Assembly (NCBI GenBank): GCA_947632355.1
Contig: CANROY010000007.1
Span: forward strand, 1 to 31,527
Length of the DNA stretch: 31,527 bases
Source of the DNA: an uncultured Bacilli bacterium
GTDB lineage: Bacteria > Bacillota_I > Bacilli_A > RF39 > UBA660
Direction: 5' to 3'
Positions within the stretch are counted from its first letter, which is position 1, and the number at the start of each line of letters is the position of its first letter. Below the pieces are notes generated by a model. It searched no databases and had not been told where the DNA came from. It was given only the letters and a program-made list of their open reading frames with translations. This document shows, one piece after another, positions 14,494 to 22,864 of the stretch. Both the position numbers and the translations under genes were made by a program.

Positions 14494-16673
14494 ATTTTAG
14501 TTGGCTGCATATCAATTTCTAGGTTTACTTTGTTATTAAAGACAAACATTTTATCTAATTCTTGCAAAGTAGGAATTAACTTATCATCAAAACGATATTT
14601 AATCATAATACCAAAACGGTAGACGTTATTCATTTTAAATACACTGGCAGTTGTTGGGCCTAATACAATGGTTTCTTCACTAATATTATTTTTTAGGTAT
14701 TCGCAAACTTTAGTAGCTTCTTTACTACATAATTCATACTCTTTACTGGCTATTTTTATACTTACTAAATAATAGAAAGGAGGGTATTTTAATTTCTTAC
14801 GAATTTGCATCTCATAATTATAAAATTTTTCATAATTTTGTTCTTCTACACATTTTAAGATAAAGTTATTCGGATTATAGGTCTGTAAAATAACATTTCC
14901 CATTGTATTCTTTCTTCCTGCTCTTCCTGCTGCTTGACAAAGAAGAGAAAAAGTTCTTTCTCCACTTCGAAAATCCGGAATATTTAAAGAAGCATCGGCA
15001 TTAATAATTCCCACTAAACTGACTCTTGGAAAATCATGCCCTTTACTAATCATTTGCGTTCCAAGTAGAATGTCATAGTCTTGATTCTTAAATTGATCAA
15101 TAATCGTTTCGTAACTATTTTTCTTTCTTGTCGTATCGGCATCCATACGTAATACTTTTAAATTGGGAAATTCCTGTTTTATATAATCTTCTAGTTTTTC
15201 AGTACCATAACCATAGAAGTTTAATTCTGCATGGCATTTTGGACAATTCTCTTGTTTATAAGTCGTATAGCCACAATAATGGCAACGTAAATTATTTTTG
15301 GTTTTATGATACGTAAGCGTTATATCACAATTAGGACATTTATATGTAAAACCGCAATGACTACACGTAATCGTTGTAGAATATCCTCTTCGATTTAAAA
15401 GTAGGATTACTTGTTCATGACGACTGGTTGCACTTAGTATTTCTATTTTCAAACGTTCACTTAAAATAAAGTTCCCTTTTTTAGCTTCTAAAGACATATC
15501 CACCATGGTAACAATCGGTAAGTTTTGATGATTCACTCTATTTTTTAGTTCTAATTTGGTATAGATGTTTTTCGTAGATTTTGCCATACGTTCCAGTGTT
15601 GGAGTAGCACTTCCTAAAACGATGGGGATATTATTTAATTTCGCACGATATTCAGCAACATCAATAGCATTGTATCTTGGGCTATTTTCTTGTTTGTAGT
15701 TATCCGAATGTTCTTCATCAATAATAATAATACCCAAATTTTTTAATGGAGCAAATATAGCACTACGTGCACCTATCACGATATTGACTTCACCCTTGGC
15801 AATCTTACGCCATTCGTCGTATCTTTCCCCATCTGATAAACCACTATGTAAAACTGCAACACGGTCTTGAAAACGAGCTTTAAAATTGGTAACGAATTGT
15901 GGTGTCAAACTAATTTCAGGTACCAACACAATCGCCGTTTTCTTTAAACTTAAAACGCTTTCAATGACTTGCATATACACTTCTGTTTTGCCACTACCCG
16001 TAACCCCATAAAGTAAGAACTGTTCGTTTTTATCTAAACTCTTTAAGATTTGGTCTTTGGCATATTGTTGTTCCTCATTTAAAGATTTTTTTTCATCTTC
16101 TAAAATACCCATACTTTGATAACGATAAACTTCTTCTTGTTCTTCTTTTATAATTTTCTTTTTCAATAAAGTGGTAACACTAGAAGAAGAAATAAAAGAG
16201 GCTTCTTTTTTCTCTACTTTTTCTCTTTCTTCTATGTAATCAAGTAAATCTTTTTGCTTCTCACTGGTTGCTAAACTTATTGCTTTCTCATAAGGCATAG
16301 CAAGACTTAAATACGTTTGGTATTTTTTTTGAATATTGGTTTTTAAAGAAGCTTTTAAAGCTTTTGGTAACATAGTAGCATAAGCACTCGATAAACTACA
16401 TAAATACGTTTCTTGAATATATTTTCCTATTTGAATGAGTTCTTCATTTAAAACAACATCTTCATCTACAACTTCTAATATATCTAAAACTTCAAAATCC
16501 CCCGTAAATGTATCTTGAATTTCTAAAATAAAACCTTCTAGTTCTCTTTTATTAAAAGGTACTCTTACTCTTTTACCAATTACAATTTTCTTTTCTAAAG
16601 CCTTGGGAACGTGATATGTATACGTTTGATCCATTTGTTTATTTTTAAGTTCTAGTAGTACGTCGATATACAT
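14490..16673 (-). CDS. priA: Primosomal replication restart helicase PriA
   Basis: 727 aa from the ATG at 16673. A longer frame opens 16 codons upstream but begins within the -35 box, so it cannot be in the mRNA; AAAGGTGG precedes the chosen ATG. In this numbering the Walker A motif GVTGSGKT is at 223-230, DEEH at 319-322, and eight zinc cysteines lie at 437, 440, 446, 449, 464, 467, 477 and 480. PriA is a 3'-5' superfamily 2 helicase that reloads the replisome at stalled forks. In Bacillus it precedes def-fmt-rsmB-rlmN; here fmt follows after one inserted small gene. All motifs are intact. Confidence 0.96.
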   Translation of the reverse strand: MYIDVLLELKNKQMDQTYTYHVPKALEKKIVIGKRVRVPFNKRELEGFILEIQDTFTGDFEVLDILEVVDEDVVLNEELIQIGKYIQETYLCSLSSAYATMLPKALKASLKTNIQKKYQTYLSLAMPYEKAISLATSEKQKDLLDYIEEREKVEKKEASFISSSSVTTLLKKKIIKEEQEEVYRYQSMGILEDEKKSLNEEQQYAKDQILKSLDKNEQFLLYGVTGSGKTEVYMQVIESVLSLKKTAIVLVPEISLTPQFVTNFKARFQDRVAVLHSGLSDGERYDEWRKIAKGEVNIVIGARSAIFAPLKNLGIIIIDEEHSDNYKQENSPRYNAIDVAEYRAKLNNIPIVLGSATPTLERMAKSTKNIYTKLELKNRVNHQNLPIVTMVDMSLEAKKGNFILSERLKIEILSATSRHEQVILLLNRRGYSTTITCSHCGFTYKCPNCDITLTYHKTKNNLRCHYCGYTTYKQENCPKCHAELNFYGYGTEKLEDYIKQEFPNLKVLRMDADTTRKKNSYETIIDQFKNQDYDILLGTQMISKGHDFPRVSLVGIINADASLNIPDFRSGERTFSLLCQAAGRAGRKNTMGNVILQTYNPNNFILKCVEEQNYEKFYNYEMQIRKKLKYPPFYYLVSIKIASKEYELCSKEATKVCEYLKNNISEETIVLGPTTASVFKMNNVYRFGIMIKYRFDDKLIPTLQELDKMFVFNNKVNLEIDMQPTKI

Positions 16674-16692
16674 AGTATCCCACCTTTTCTTT

Positions 16693-16721
16693 ATTATAAA
16701 AGAAAATAAAAAATGGTGCAA
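16693..16721 (-). promoter_or_regulatory. Sigma-A promoter of priA
   Basis: TTGCAC at 16716-16721, 17 bases, TATAAT at 16693-16698, 20 bases before the ATG at 16673. Its position rules out the longer upstream start. Confidence 0.75.
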
Positions 16722-16732
16722 GAAAAGTTTAC

Positions 16733-17761
16733 TTACGCCATTTTAAATTCCCCGGTATTTTCTAAAGAATTTAAATTGTTTCTATTTAGTAAACTATCTG
16801 TCATTAAAGAAGGATATTTCGCACCTCCTACTTTATAATTTTCTCCTACTAAACTGATATAATCTAAAATTTGTTTATTAGTATCCGTTTCCTTTAATTC
16901 GTTTCTTTCCACTTGTTGTTTTACTTTTGATGTATAAGCATTGATTAAAAAATCTTGTACTTCCCTAGCAGGACCTTCTATGTATTTACTTTTTACTCCT
17001 AAAGTGAATTCTGCATGTTGACAAATATAATCCAGATTGGAAATAAATTTCGTTATTTCTTCTAATGTACTATACTTTTGCATTTCTTGAATTAAACCTT
17101 TTAAATCGGCGTTTAAATAAAGAGATTCCATTTTTTCTTTGCCAATAATTATTTCTAAATTTTTCATTGCTTCTCTTTCAAATACATAAGCAATACTTTT
17201 TGTATTAAAATAACGTTTTGTTAATACTTCCGTATATCCTTCATCTAAACCTATTCCAATATCATTGTTTTGAAATCCTCCTATATCCCATGTTGGTATG
17301 CTTGATGCCATATGAAACAATTCATGTTTTAATGCACTAGAAGTGAAAAGTAAAATTCTATTTTTTCTAACATTATAGCAACCTAAACAAAATTTAAAAA
17401 AAATAAGCGGATTACGATGCAAAACAAGTTCATTTATATTATTATACAAATTCGTTAAACTATCTTCAGGAAAATTTTCGATTAAAACTTTAGAAAATTC
17501 TTGTATGGATTTTTTTATTTTTTTAGAGCCCATTTCTTCGATTTCTATATTGGTATATTTACGATTGATTGTCGGCGACATATAAACATGTGTTAAATCC
17601 TTTACTTTATAATCTTTACGAAGGCGATAGGCTCCTACTCCTTTTATTGGTGCATAAAAAATAGCGACATTAAAAGCCAATTCTTGAACAATTGTTTTTA
17701 ATAAGCTAAGATCCATTCTAGATAATAATTGTTCCCAAATACTTTCTGGTACACCATGCAT
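16733..17761 (-). CDS. HExxH metallopeptidase-like protein, probably zinc-binding
   Basis: 342 aa, no recognised named family. The mark of a zinc peptidase is HELFH at 146-150, followed 23 residues later by LDEGYTEVLTKRYF (172-185), in which Glu174 or Glu178 could be the third ligand, as in gluzincins. There is no signal peptide or clear membrane helix, so it appears cytoplasmic or exported by another route. The N-terminal 140 residues resemble nothing I know. AAGGAGG is well placed before the ATG. It follows a DUF1292 gene by 15 bases, in one unit with the promoter at 18056-18084. Protease activity is inferred only from the motif spacing. Confidence 0.75.
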   Translation of the reverse strand: MHGVPESIWEQLLSRMDLSLLKTIVQELAFNVAIFYAPIKGVGAYRLRKDYKVKDLTHVYMSPTINRKYTNIEIEEMGSKKIKKSIQEFSKVLIENFPEDSLTNLYNNINELVLHRNPLIFFKFCLGCYNVRKNRILLFTSSALKHELFHMASSIPTWDIGGFQNNDIGIGLDEGYTEVLTKRYFNTKSIAYVFEREAMKNLEIIIGKEKMESLYLNADLKGLIQEMQKYSTLEEITKFISNLDYICQHAEFTLGVKSKYIEGPAREVQDFLINAYTSKVKQQVERNELKETDTNKQILDYISLVGENYKVGGAKYPSLMTDSLLNRNNLNSLENTGEFKMA

Positions 17762-17776
17762 AAGTACCGCCTCCTT

Positions 17777-18037
17777 CTACTCTTTTTCAGGTAAATTATT
17801 TAAAATTTCTTCGACGATTTTCCAATCTTCCTCTTTTTCAATGTTTTCTAATTTCGGTTTTTCTCCTGGATAATAAATGGAAGCAAACACATTAAGTGTT
17901 CCATCTTCGTTTTTCGTATTATCGGTATACACGACAATATTCTTCTCTTCCTTTGGTAATGAAAATGCAGTAATGACTTCATATTCCATTGTAGTGCCAT
18001 TACTATCGGTGATTTTTAATATTTCTTCTTTTTCCAT
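17777..18037 (-). CDS. DUF1292 family protein
   Basis: 86 aa. The pattern ITDSNGTTMEYEVITAF, then IVVYTDN, VFASIYYP and EEDWKIVEEIL matches the small DUF1292 family (Bacillus YrzB type) common in Firmicutes, whose function is unknown. It is acidic and soluble. TAGGAGA lies before the ATG and a good sigma-A promoter upstream. A second, more diverged member lies at 28651-28896. Confidence 0.85.
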   Translation of the reverse strand: MEKEEILKITDSNGTTMEYEVITAFSLPKEEKNIVVYTDNTKNEDGTLNVFASIYYPGEKPKLENIEKEEDWKIVEEILNNLPEKE

Positions 18038-18055
18038 ATTGAGTCTCCTATAATA

Positions 18056-18084
18056 AGTATAACGTAAAATAATAAGGAAAACAA
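18056..18084 (-). promoter_or_regulatory. Sigma-A promoter of the DUF1292-metallopeptidase unit
   Basis: TTGTTT at 18079-18084, 17 bases, TATACT at 18056-18061, 19 bases before the ATG. Confidence 0.65.
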
Positions 18085-18097
18085 ATCATTATTCTTT

Positions 18098-18583
18098 CTA
18101 TTGACAATCCAAATAATTTACTAATACTTGATAAGCAGCATTAAGTTCTTCTTGCTTCACTTTACAATTCGCAGGAGATGGACTTGGTAAAAGAAAAACG
18201 GGTAAATCTATTTTTTCTTTAAAAAACTTATAGTAGTATTTATACGCCGTAGTACCTGTTGTAAAAATAGCCTTAATTTGGCTTTTCTTTAGAATCTCTT
18301 CAATTTTATTTGGCACGGCATTTTTAATCGATGCATCACTTGAGCCCTTTATTTCACAAGAGGCTAAAACATCCCACAAGGCAATTCCTTTTTCTAATAG
18401 AAATTTCGTTTTGTCCTCAATTTTTTCATGAAAAACCATTTCTAACGTTAACCAAAAACGATTTTTCGGATGGGCATAGTAAAACTCCTTTTTTCTAGAA
18501 GCAACACTTGGCATTGTTCCTAAAATCAAAATTTTCGAATCTTCATTATAAATAGGTTTTAAAGGATGTTCTACTCGTTCCAT
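18098..18583 (-). CDS. UDG-superfamily DNA glycosylase (deoxyinosine type)
   Basis: 161 aa from the ATG at 18583; an in-frame GTG three codons upstream overlaps the AGAGAG ribosome site and is rejected. Motif A is LGTMPSVAS (21-29) followed by YYAHPKNRFW (35-44), with Asn41 the likely catalytic residue; motif B is LLPSPSPANC (131-140). This arrangement is typical of the hypoxanthine/deoxyinosine glycosylase branch (family 6) of the UDG superfamily, which excises deaminated bases. Mug/TDG-like activity on G-U mispairs is the alternative. It has its own extended -10 promoter and stands alone. Confidence 0.85.
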   Translation of the reverse strand: MERVEHPLKPIYNEDSKILILGTMPSVASRKKEFYYAHPKNRFWLTLEMVFHEKIEDKTKFLLEKGIALWDVLASCEIKGSSDASIKNAVPNKIEEILKKSQIKAIFTTGTTAYKYYYKFFKEKIDLPVFLLPSPSPANCKVKQEELNAAYQVLVNYLDCQ

Positions 18584-18600
18584 AACAATCACTCTCTTTT

Positions 18601-18609
18601 ATTATAGCA
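18601..18609 (-). promoter_or_regulatory. Extended -10 promoter of the DNA glycosylase
   Basis: TGC-TATAAT on the minus strand, 17 bases before the ATG at 18583, just beyond the terminator of the SPFH gene. No clear -35. Confidence 0.55.
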
Positions 18610-18618
18610 AAATAAGAC

Positions 18619-18643
18619 AAAAAAATAAGTCTTTGGAAGACCT
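18619..18643 (-). terminator. Rho-independent terminator after the SPFH gene
   Basis: A 7-bp stem AGGTCTT/AAGACTT (one G-U pair) with a 3-base loop, followed by ATTTTTTTG. The TAG stop at 18642-18644 overlaps the stem base. Confidence 0.7.
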
Positions 18644-19538
18644 ATTTTGATTTTTTATCATCTTTTAGCATTTCTTTTAGAGTTGTTCCAATGGTTGCAA
18701 TCGATTGTAATTCAGATGGAACAATAATTTTTGTTGCTTGCCCATCCGCCATATGAGAAAGTGTTTCATAACTTTTTAAAGTTAAAACAGAAGAATCTGC
18801 TTTAGCATCTTTTAAAAGTTTAATCCCTTCTGCTTCAGCATTCTTAATTTTAAGCATCGCTTCGGCTTCTCCTTCAGCTCTTTTAATTTGGGCTTCTTTA
18901 TCAGCTTCGGCTCTTAAAATCGCACTTTCTTTTTCACCTTCAGCAATTAAAATACTTGATTTCTTTTCTCCTTCGGCTTGTAAGATTTTTTCTCTTCTTT
19001 CACGTTCAGCACGCATTTGTTTTTCCATGGCTTCTTGAATATCTTTTGGAGGTAATATATTTTTTACTTCGACACGATTAACTTTAATTCCCCATGGATC
19101 CGTTGCTTCATCGAGAATCGAACGCATTTTCGAATTGATAATATCTCTTGAAGTTAATGTTTGATCAAGTTCTAGTTCTCCGATAATATTACGTAATGTC
19201 GTTGCTGTTAAGTTCTCAATCGCATTAATAGGATACTCGACTCCATACGTATAAAGTTTTGGGTCAGTAATTTGAAAATACACAACGGTATCAATTTGCA
19301 TCGTAACATTATCTTTGGTAATAACGGGTTGTGGTTCAAAATCCTTTACAATTTCTTTTAAGGTTACAATATTCGCAATACGATCTATAAAAGGAATTTT
19401 AACATGTAATCCATTCTTCCAAGTTGCATAATAAGAACCTAATCTTTCAATAACATAACTCTTTGCTTGTGGTACAATCTTAATATTTGGTATCACAAGA
19501 ATTAAAACAATAATCAAAATCGCAATTAAAACTGACAT
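18642..19538 (-). CDS. SPFH/band 7 membrane scaffold protein (stomatin/QmcA type)
   Basis: 298 aa. An N-terminal membrane helix (about 2-18) is followed by the SPFH domain (about 20-180, with KSYVIERLGSY and PWGIKVNRVEVKNI) and a long charged coiled coil (about 168-240) with repeated AEGE/AEAD units, then a short C-terminal domain. Stomatin-like proteins oligomerise into membrane microdomains, and prokaryotic members are regularly paired with NfeD. The NfeD partner is directly upstream, ending three bases before this start. The role is probably membrane organisation or protein quality control; the client is unknown. Confidence 0.92.
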   Translation of the reverse strand: MSVLIAILIIVLILVIPNIKIVPQAKSYVIERLGSYYATWKNGLHVKIPFIDRIANIVTLKEIVKDFEPQPVITKDNVTMQIDTVVYFQITDPKLYTYGVEYPINAIENLTATTLRNIIGELELDQTLTSRDIINSKMRSILDEATDPWGIKVNRVEVKNILPPKDIQEAMEKQMRAERERREKILQAEGEKKSSILIAEGEKESAILRAEADKEAQIKRAEGEAEAMLKIKNAEAEGIKLLKDAKADSSVLTLKSYETLSHMADGQATKIIVPSELQSIATIGTTLKEMLKDDKKSK

Positions 19539-19540
19539 TT

Positions 19541-19969
19541 TTACTTCTCCTTCTTCCTAACAATTAATTTCACACCATCAATTTTTTCAATGATGACTTC
19601 ATCTCCTATTTCTAATTCCTCTTTCGAAATAGCACTCCATCTTTTTCCTTCCACTTTCACCTCTCCTACTTCATTTTTTAAAATTGGTTCTGTTACAACA
19701 GCAACACTATCTAAAATACGATCAAGATTGGTTTTGGTATCATCCCTTGCTTTCATTAATTTCATTAAAAATTTTCTCGTTGTTAAAAGTAAAAGTATAC
19801 CTAGTAGAACAAATACTGCAAATTGAATAAAAAAGTTATCAATAAAGAATGATAAAATCAAAGAAACTAATCCACTTGCAATAAACCAAACTGAAACTAA
19901 GTTTACTGTACTTACTTCAGCAACAATTAAAATAAAGATAATGATTAACCAAAGCACCCATAATTCCAT
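19541..19969 (-). CDS. NfeD family membrane protein
   Basis: 142 aa. Hydrophobic helices at about 3-24 and 26-64 (two helices close together) precede a soluble OB-fold domain (about 80-140; GEVKVEGKRWSAISKEEL, then DEVIIEKIDGVKLIVRK). This is the short NfeD form without the ClpP-class protease domain. It pairs with the SPFH protein that follows, and the OB fold is thought to contact it. GAAGGTGAAGGA precedes the ATG. A good promoter lies upstream, so the two genes form a closed operon with the terminator at 18619-18643. Confidence 0.9.
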   Translation of the reverse strand: MELWVLWLIIIFILIVAEVSTVNLVSVWFIASGLVSLILSFFIDNFFIQFAVFVLLGILLLLTTRKFLMKLMKARDDTKTNLDRILDSVAVVTEPILKNEVGEVKVEGKRWSAISKEELEIGDEVIIEKIDGVKLIVRKKEK

Positions 19970-19990
19970 TCCTTCACCTTCTTTTGTTTT

Positions 19991-20019
19991 ACTATACTAT
20001 TATTTTATGTTTTTGACAA
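19991..20019 (-). promoter_or_regulatory. Sigma-A promoter of the nfeD-SPFH operon
   Basis: TTGTCA at 20014-20019, 17 bases, TATAGT at 19991-19996, 22 bases before the ATG. Confidence 0.7.
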
Positions 20020-20030
20020 GTAATTAGAAG

Positions 20031-20058
20031 AAAAAAGCTATACCAATTGGTATAACCT
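20031..20058 (-). terminator. Strong Rho-independent terminator after ddl
   Basis: A 10-bp stem (AGGTTATACC/GGTATAGCTT, with two G-U pairs) closed by AATT and followed by a T-run. It closes the hydrolase-murF-ddl operon; the ddl stop codon lies at the stem base. Confidence 0.8.
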
Positions 20059-21255
20059 TTATAGAGACATTTTTCCTTTAGCACCTTTACTACCGTTATA
20101 GGTACTTAACACATTGGATTCAAAACTAGATACTTTTTTCTTATTCTCTTTATATTCTTTAATAGCAAAAGTAATTATATTTTCAAGTAATTGTTCATAA
20201 GAAATATCTTTTGGTGTGAAGAAGAAGAAAGCAAGACAACCTGGAATCGTGTTTGGTTCATTGACATAAACTTGTTTGGTTTCTTTATTAATTAAGAAAT
20301 CAAAACGGGTAACTCCTTTTAAATTAAGGGCTCTAAAAGCTTTTTTAGAAAGTTCATAAATTTCTGCTTCTACCTTTTTATCTAATTTAGCAGGTATTTT
20401 AAAACCACTTGTGCTTGTTGTTTTACTACCCATTTTTTTCATTGGCGTTTTCTTACCACCATTTAAGTATTTATCTTCAAATGTTAAGAATTCATTATTG
20501 GTAATCATTTCACCAATAAGACTTGTTTCCATTAATTCGTGATTTCCATAAACCGCACAATCTACTTCTAATAAATTATCAATTGCTTCTTCTACCACTA
20601 CTTTTTCATCATAAGAGAAGGCTTCTTCTAAAGCAGCTTCGATATCTCTTGCTTTTTTAACATAATTAATTCCAATACTGCTACCTAAACGAGCCGGTTT
20701 TACAATAACAGGATATCCAAGTTTATTGATTTTAGATAAGATTTCTTCTTTTTTGGTTAAGTAATCGGTTTCATAAAACCATACGTAATTGGCAACCGGT
20801 ATTCCTTCCATTTGCATAATTTGTTTTTGGACAACTTTATCTTGTCCTACACTTGCTCCAAGCATACTAGGCCCTACATAAGGGATTCCTAATGTATCTA
20901 AGTAACCTGCTAAAGAACCATCTTCTACGCCTTTTCCGTGAACGATTGGGAATGCTACATCAATGGTATTCACAACCTTATTAAATAGTCCTTTGGTTTT
21001 CATTAAGACAAATTCATTCTCTTTTTTAGTTAAGCAAACTTTTGGTAAACTATTTTTTAGTAACTCCATATCTTTATACGTTTCCATTTTTGTGAGTTCT
21101 AATCCTGTATACCAATTTCTTTCTTTATCAATATAAATAGGAACCACTTCATACTTATCTTTACTAATATATTCCATTGCTTGAACTGCCGTTATAATAC
21201 TAACTTCGTGTTCAACAGATTCTCCTCCAAAAAGAACTCCTACTTTTATTTTCAT
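20059..21255 (-). CDS. ddl: D-Ala-D-Ala ligase family ATP-grasp enzyme
   Basis: 398 aa from the ATG at 21255, which has TTAGGAG eight bases upstream; an in-frame GTG overlapping that site is rejected. Family features: LFGGESVEHEVS (8-19), HGKGVEDGSLAGYLD (106-120), IVKPARLGSSIGI (184-196) and RFDFLI (317-322). The C-terminal substrate loop reads NEPNTIPGCLAFFFF (332-346), where Ddl and Van ligases have NExNTxPGxTxxS, so the Thr/Ser that meet the terminal carboxylate are replaced. A basic segment at about 264-290 and a 20-residue C-terminal tail are extra. It joins D-alanine to a second residue for peptidoglycan. It follows murF by 11 bases. Substrate specificity is uncertain. Confidence 0.88.
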   Translation of the reverse strand: MKIKVGVLFGGESVEHEVSIITAVQAMEYISKDKYEVVPIYIDKERNWYTGLELTKMETYKDMELLKNSLPKVCLTKKENEFVLMKTKGLFNKVVNTIDVAFPIVHGKGVEDGSLAGYLDTLGIPYVGPSMLGASVGQDKVVQKQIMQMEGIPVANYVWFYETDYLTKKEEILSKINKLGYPVIVKPARLGSSIGINYVKKARDIEAALEEAFSYDEKVVVEEAIDNLLEVDCAVYGNHELMETSLIGEMITNNEFLTFEDKYLNGGKKTPMKKMGSKTTSTSGFKIPAKLDKKVEAEIYELSKKAFRALNLKGVTRFDFLINKETKQVYVNEPNTIPGCLAFFFFTPKDISYEQLLENIITFAIKEYKENKKKVSSFESNVLSTYNGSKGAKGKMSL

Positions 21256-21266
21256 AAACTTCACTC

Positions 21267-22853
21267 CTAACTTTCATTAAATGTATCGGGTAAATCACTT
21301 TGTAGTAAAATATATGCATCTTTTTCGTGATTTTGTTTTAAATAGTCTAAAGCATCACGAACATCATTAAAAATAATTCTATTTTTTTCATTAAAGCCTT
21401 TTTCTTTTAAACCCTCTTGAATAGGTTTGGTTTGTTTTTCTCCAATCAGTAACACTAAGTCTGCTACTTCTGCCATTTCTTCTCCTAAGGCTTTATTTAA
21501 CGCATCACTTTTTTCACCCAACTCTATCATACCAGAGGTAACAACAATTTTTTTACCCTTCATTAAATTTAACACATCTAAAGCCATTTTACAACCATCA
21601 GGATTGGCATTGTACGCATCATCAATTAAATACATATCGTAATAGTTTTTTAGTTGCAAACGATGTTCCACCGGTTCTACTTTTTTAACACCTAGTTGCA
21701 ATTCTTCATCACTTAATCCAAGAGCTTGCCCTAAAGCAATCGCAGCAAGAATATTATAAATATTGGCTTTTCCTAATAATTTTGTTGTAAAGGAAAGAAC
21801 TTTATCCCCTTCTAATTTAAAATGACAATCAAAGGTTGTACCTTCTTTACTTAATTTGATATTATCCGCATAGATATTGGATTGGGCTTCATTTTCAATC
21901 CCTATCCAAATAATTTTTACTTGATTTTTTAACTTGTAATTGACTTGTAAAGGGTCATCAGCATTTAAAATACCAATTCCTTCTTTTGGTAATGATTCAA
22001 TGAGTTCAAATTTGGTTTTTGTTATATTTTCTTGGGAACCAAACGTTTCTAAATGAGCAACACCAATTTTGGTTAGTATTCCATATTTTGGATGAACCAA
22101 ATCACAAAGTTCTTGAATTTCTTTGGTTTTACAAGCACCCATTTCAGCAATAAAGTAATCATTAAACTTATCTAAATATTCATTTACTGTAATCATAAGA
22201 CCTGTTGGGGTATTATAGTTTTTTGGAGTTGCAAATACGTTATATTTGACATTTAAAACATCGTTTAAAATATTTTTGCTACTGGTTTTTCCATAACTTC
22301 CTGTAATACCAATGACATCTAAATGATTTAAGTTTTTTAATTTATTTTCACATTTCTTATGGAAATGATTGTTGATACTTTTTTCTATTGGTGTATTTAA
22401 GAAATTTGCAAGCACTACAACGATGTTATTGAAATAAAGTAAAGTACTTATAAGAAAATAAGTCCAAATGGAATCTTTATAAAAGTACCCAACCATAATG
22501 GCAATTACATAAAGAAGAATGGTTGTTGTATATAACCTTTTTAAACGCCCTGTAAAATTTAAAGGAATTTTCGTTGTCTCCTTTTTTTGTTTATCAAAGA
22601 GATTCATAAAGCAAATACAATAGAATACGTTATACAGTATAAATAAGAAAATGTTATTTAAAAAGAAGAAACAAGGAAGGAATAAAAAGAAAAGTTCAAT
22701 GGTAATAAAGTTCTTTTTAAAATGTTCTTTTAACCATTTTAAATATTTATTTCCTCGATTATAACGATTTTGTTGAAGCATTTGTAAAGATTTATTGGTT
22801 TTTAAAACGAAGTAAAAACAATAAAATACAAAACTAGCAATATAATATTTCAT
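21267..22853 (-). CDS. murF: MurF-like ligase with N-terminal membrane domain
   Basis: 528 aa. Residues about 1-155 form roughly five membrane helices with basic loops instead of the soluble UDP-binding domain of usual MurF. The Mur-ligase central domain follows: P-loop GITGSYGKTS (182-191), AEMGA (236-240), and GVAHLETFGS (264-273). The C-terminal domain has EPVEHRLQ (393-400), YNANPDG (414-420) and ends in LLQSDLPDTF rather than the KGS motif of ordinary MurF. It would add a dipeptide to a Mur precursor at the membrane, possibly on a lipid-linked substrate (inference). AGTAGGAGG precedes the start. It is flanked by a hydrolase and Ddl in one operon. It could be the only MurF or a paralogue; the window cannot tell. 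Confidence 0.85.
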   Translation of the reverse strand: MKYYIASFVFYCFYFVLKTNKSLQMLQQNRYNRGNKYLKWLKEHFKKNFITIELFFLFLPCFFFLNNIFLFILYNVFYCICFMNLFDKQKKETTKIPLNFTGRLKRLYTTTILLYVIAIMVGYFYKDSIWTYFLISTLLYFNNIVVVLANFLNTPIEKSINNHFHKKCENKLKNLNHLDVIGITGSYGKTSSKNILNDVLNVKYNVFATPKNYNTPTGLMITVNEYLDKFNDYFIAEMGACKTKEIQELCDLVHPKYGILTKIGVAHLETFGSQENITKTKFELIESLPKEGIGILNADDPLQVNYKLKNQVKIIWIGIENEAQSNIYADNIKLSKEGTTFDCHFKLEGDKVLSFTTKLLGKANIYNILAAIALGQALGLSDEELQLGVKKVEPVEHRLQLKNYYDMYLIDDAYNANPDGCKMALDVLNLMKGKKIVVTSGMIELGEKSDALNKALGEEMAEVADLVLLIGEKQTKPIQEGLKEKGFNEKNRIIFNDVRDALDYLKQNHEKDAYILLQSDLPDTFNES

Positions 22854-22864
22854 ATCAAAACCTC

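Noticed and set aside
15128..15316. Plus-strand 62-aa frame opposite the PriA zinc region
   Set aside because: It is antisense to conserved zinc cysteines of priA and has no promoter or ribosome site.
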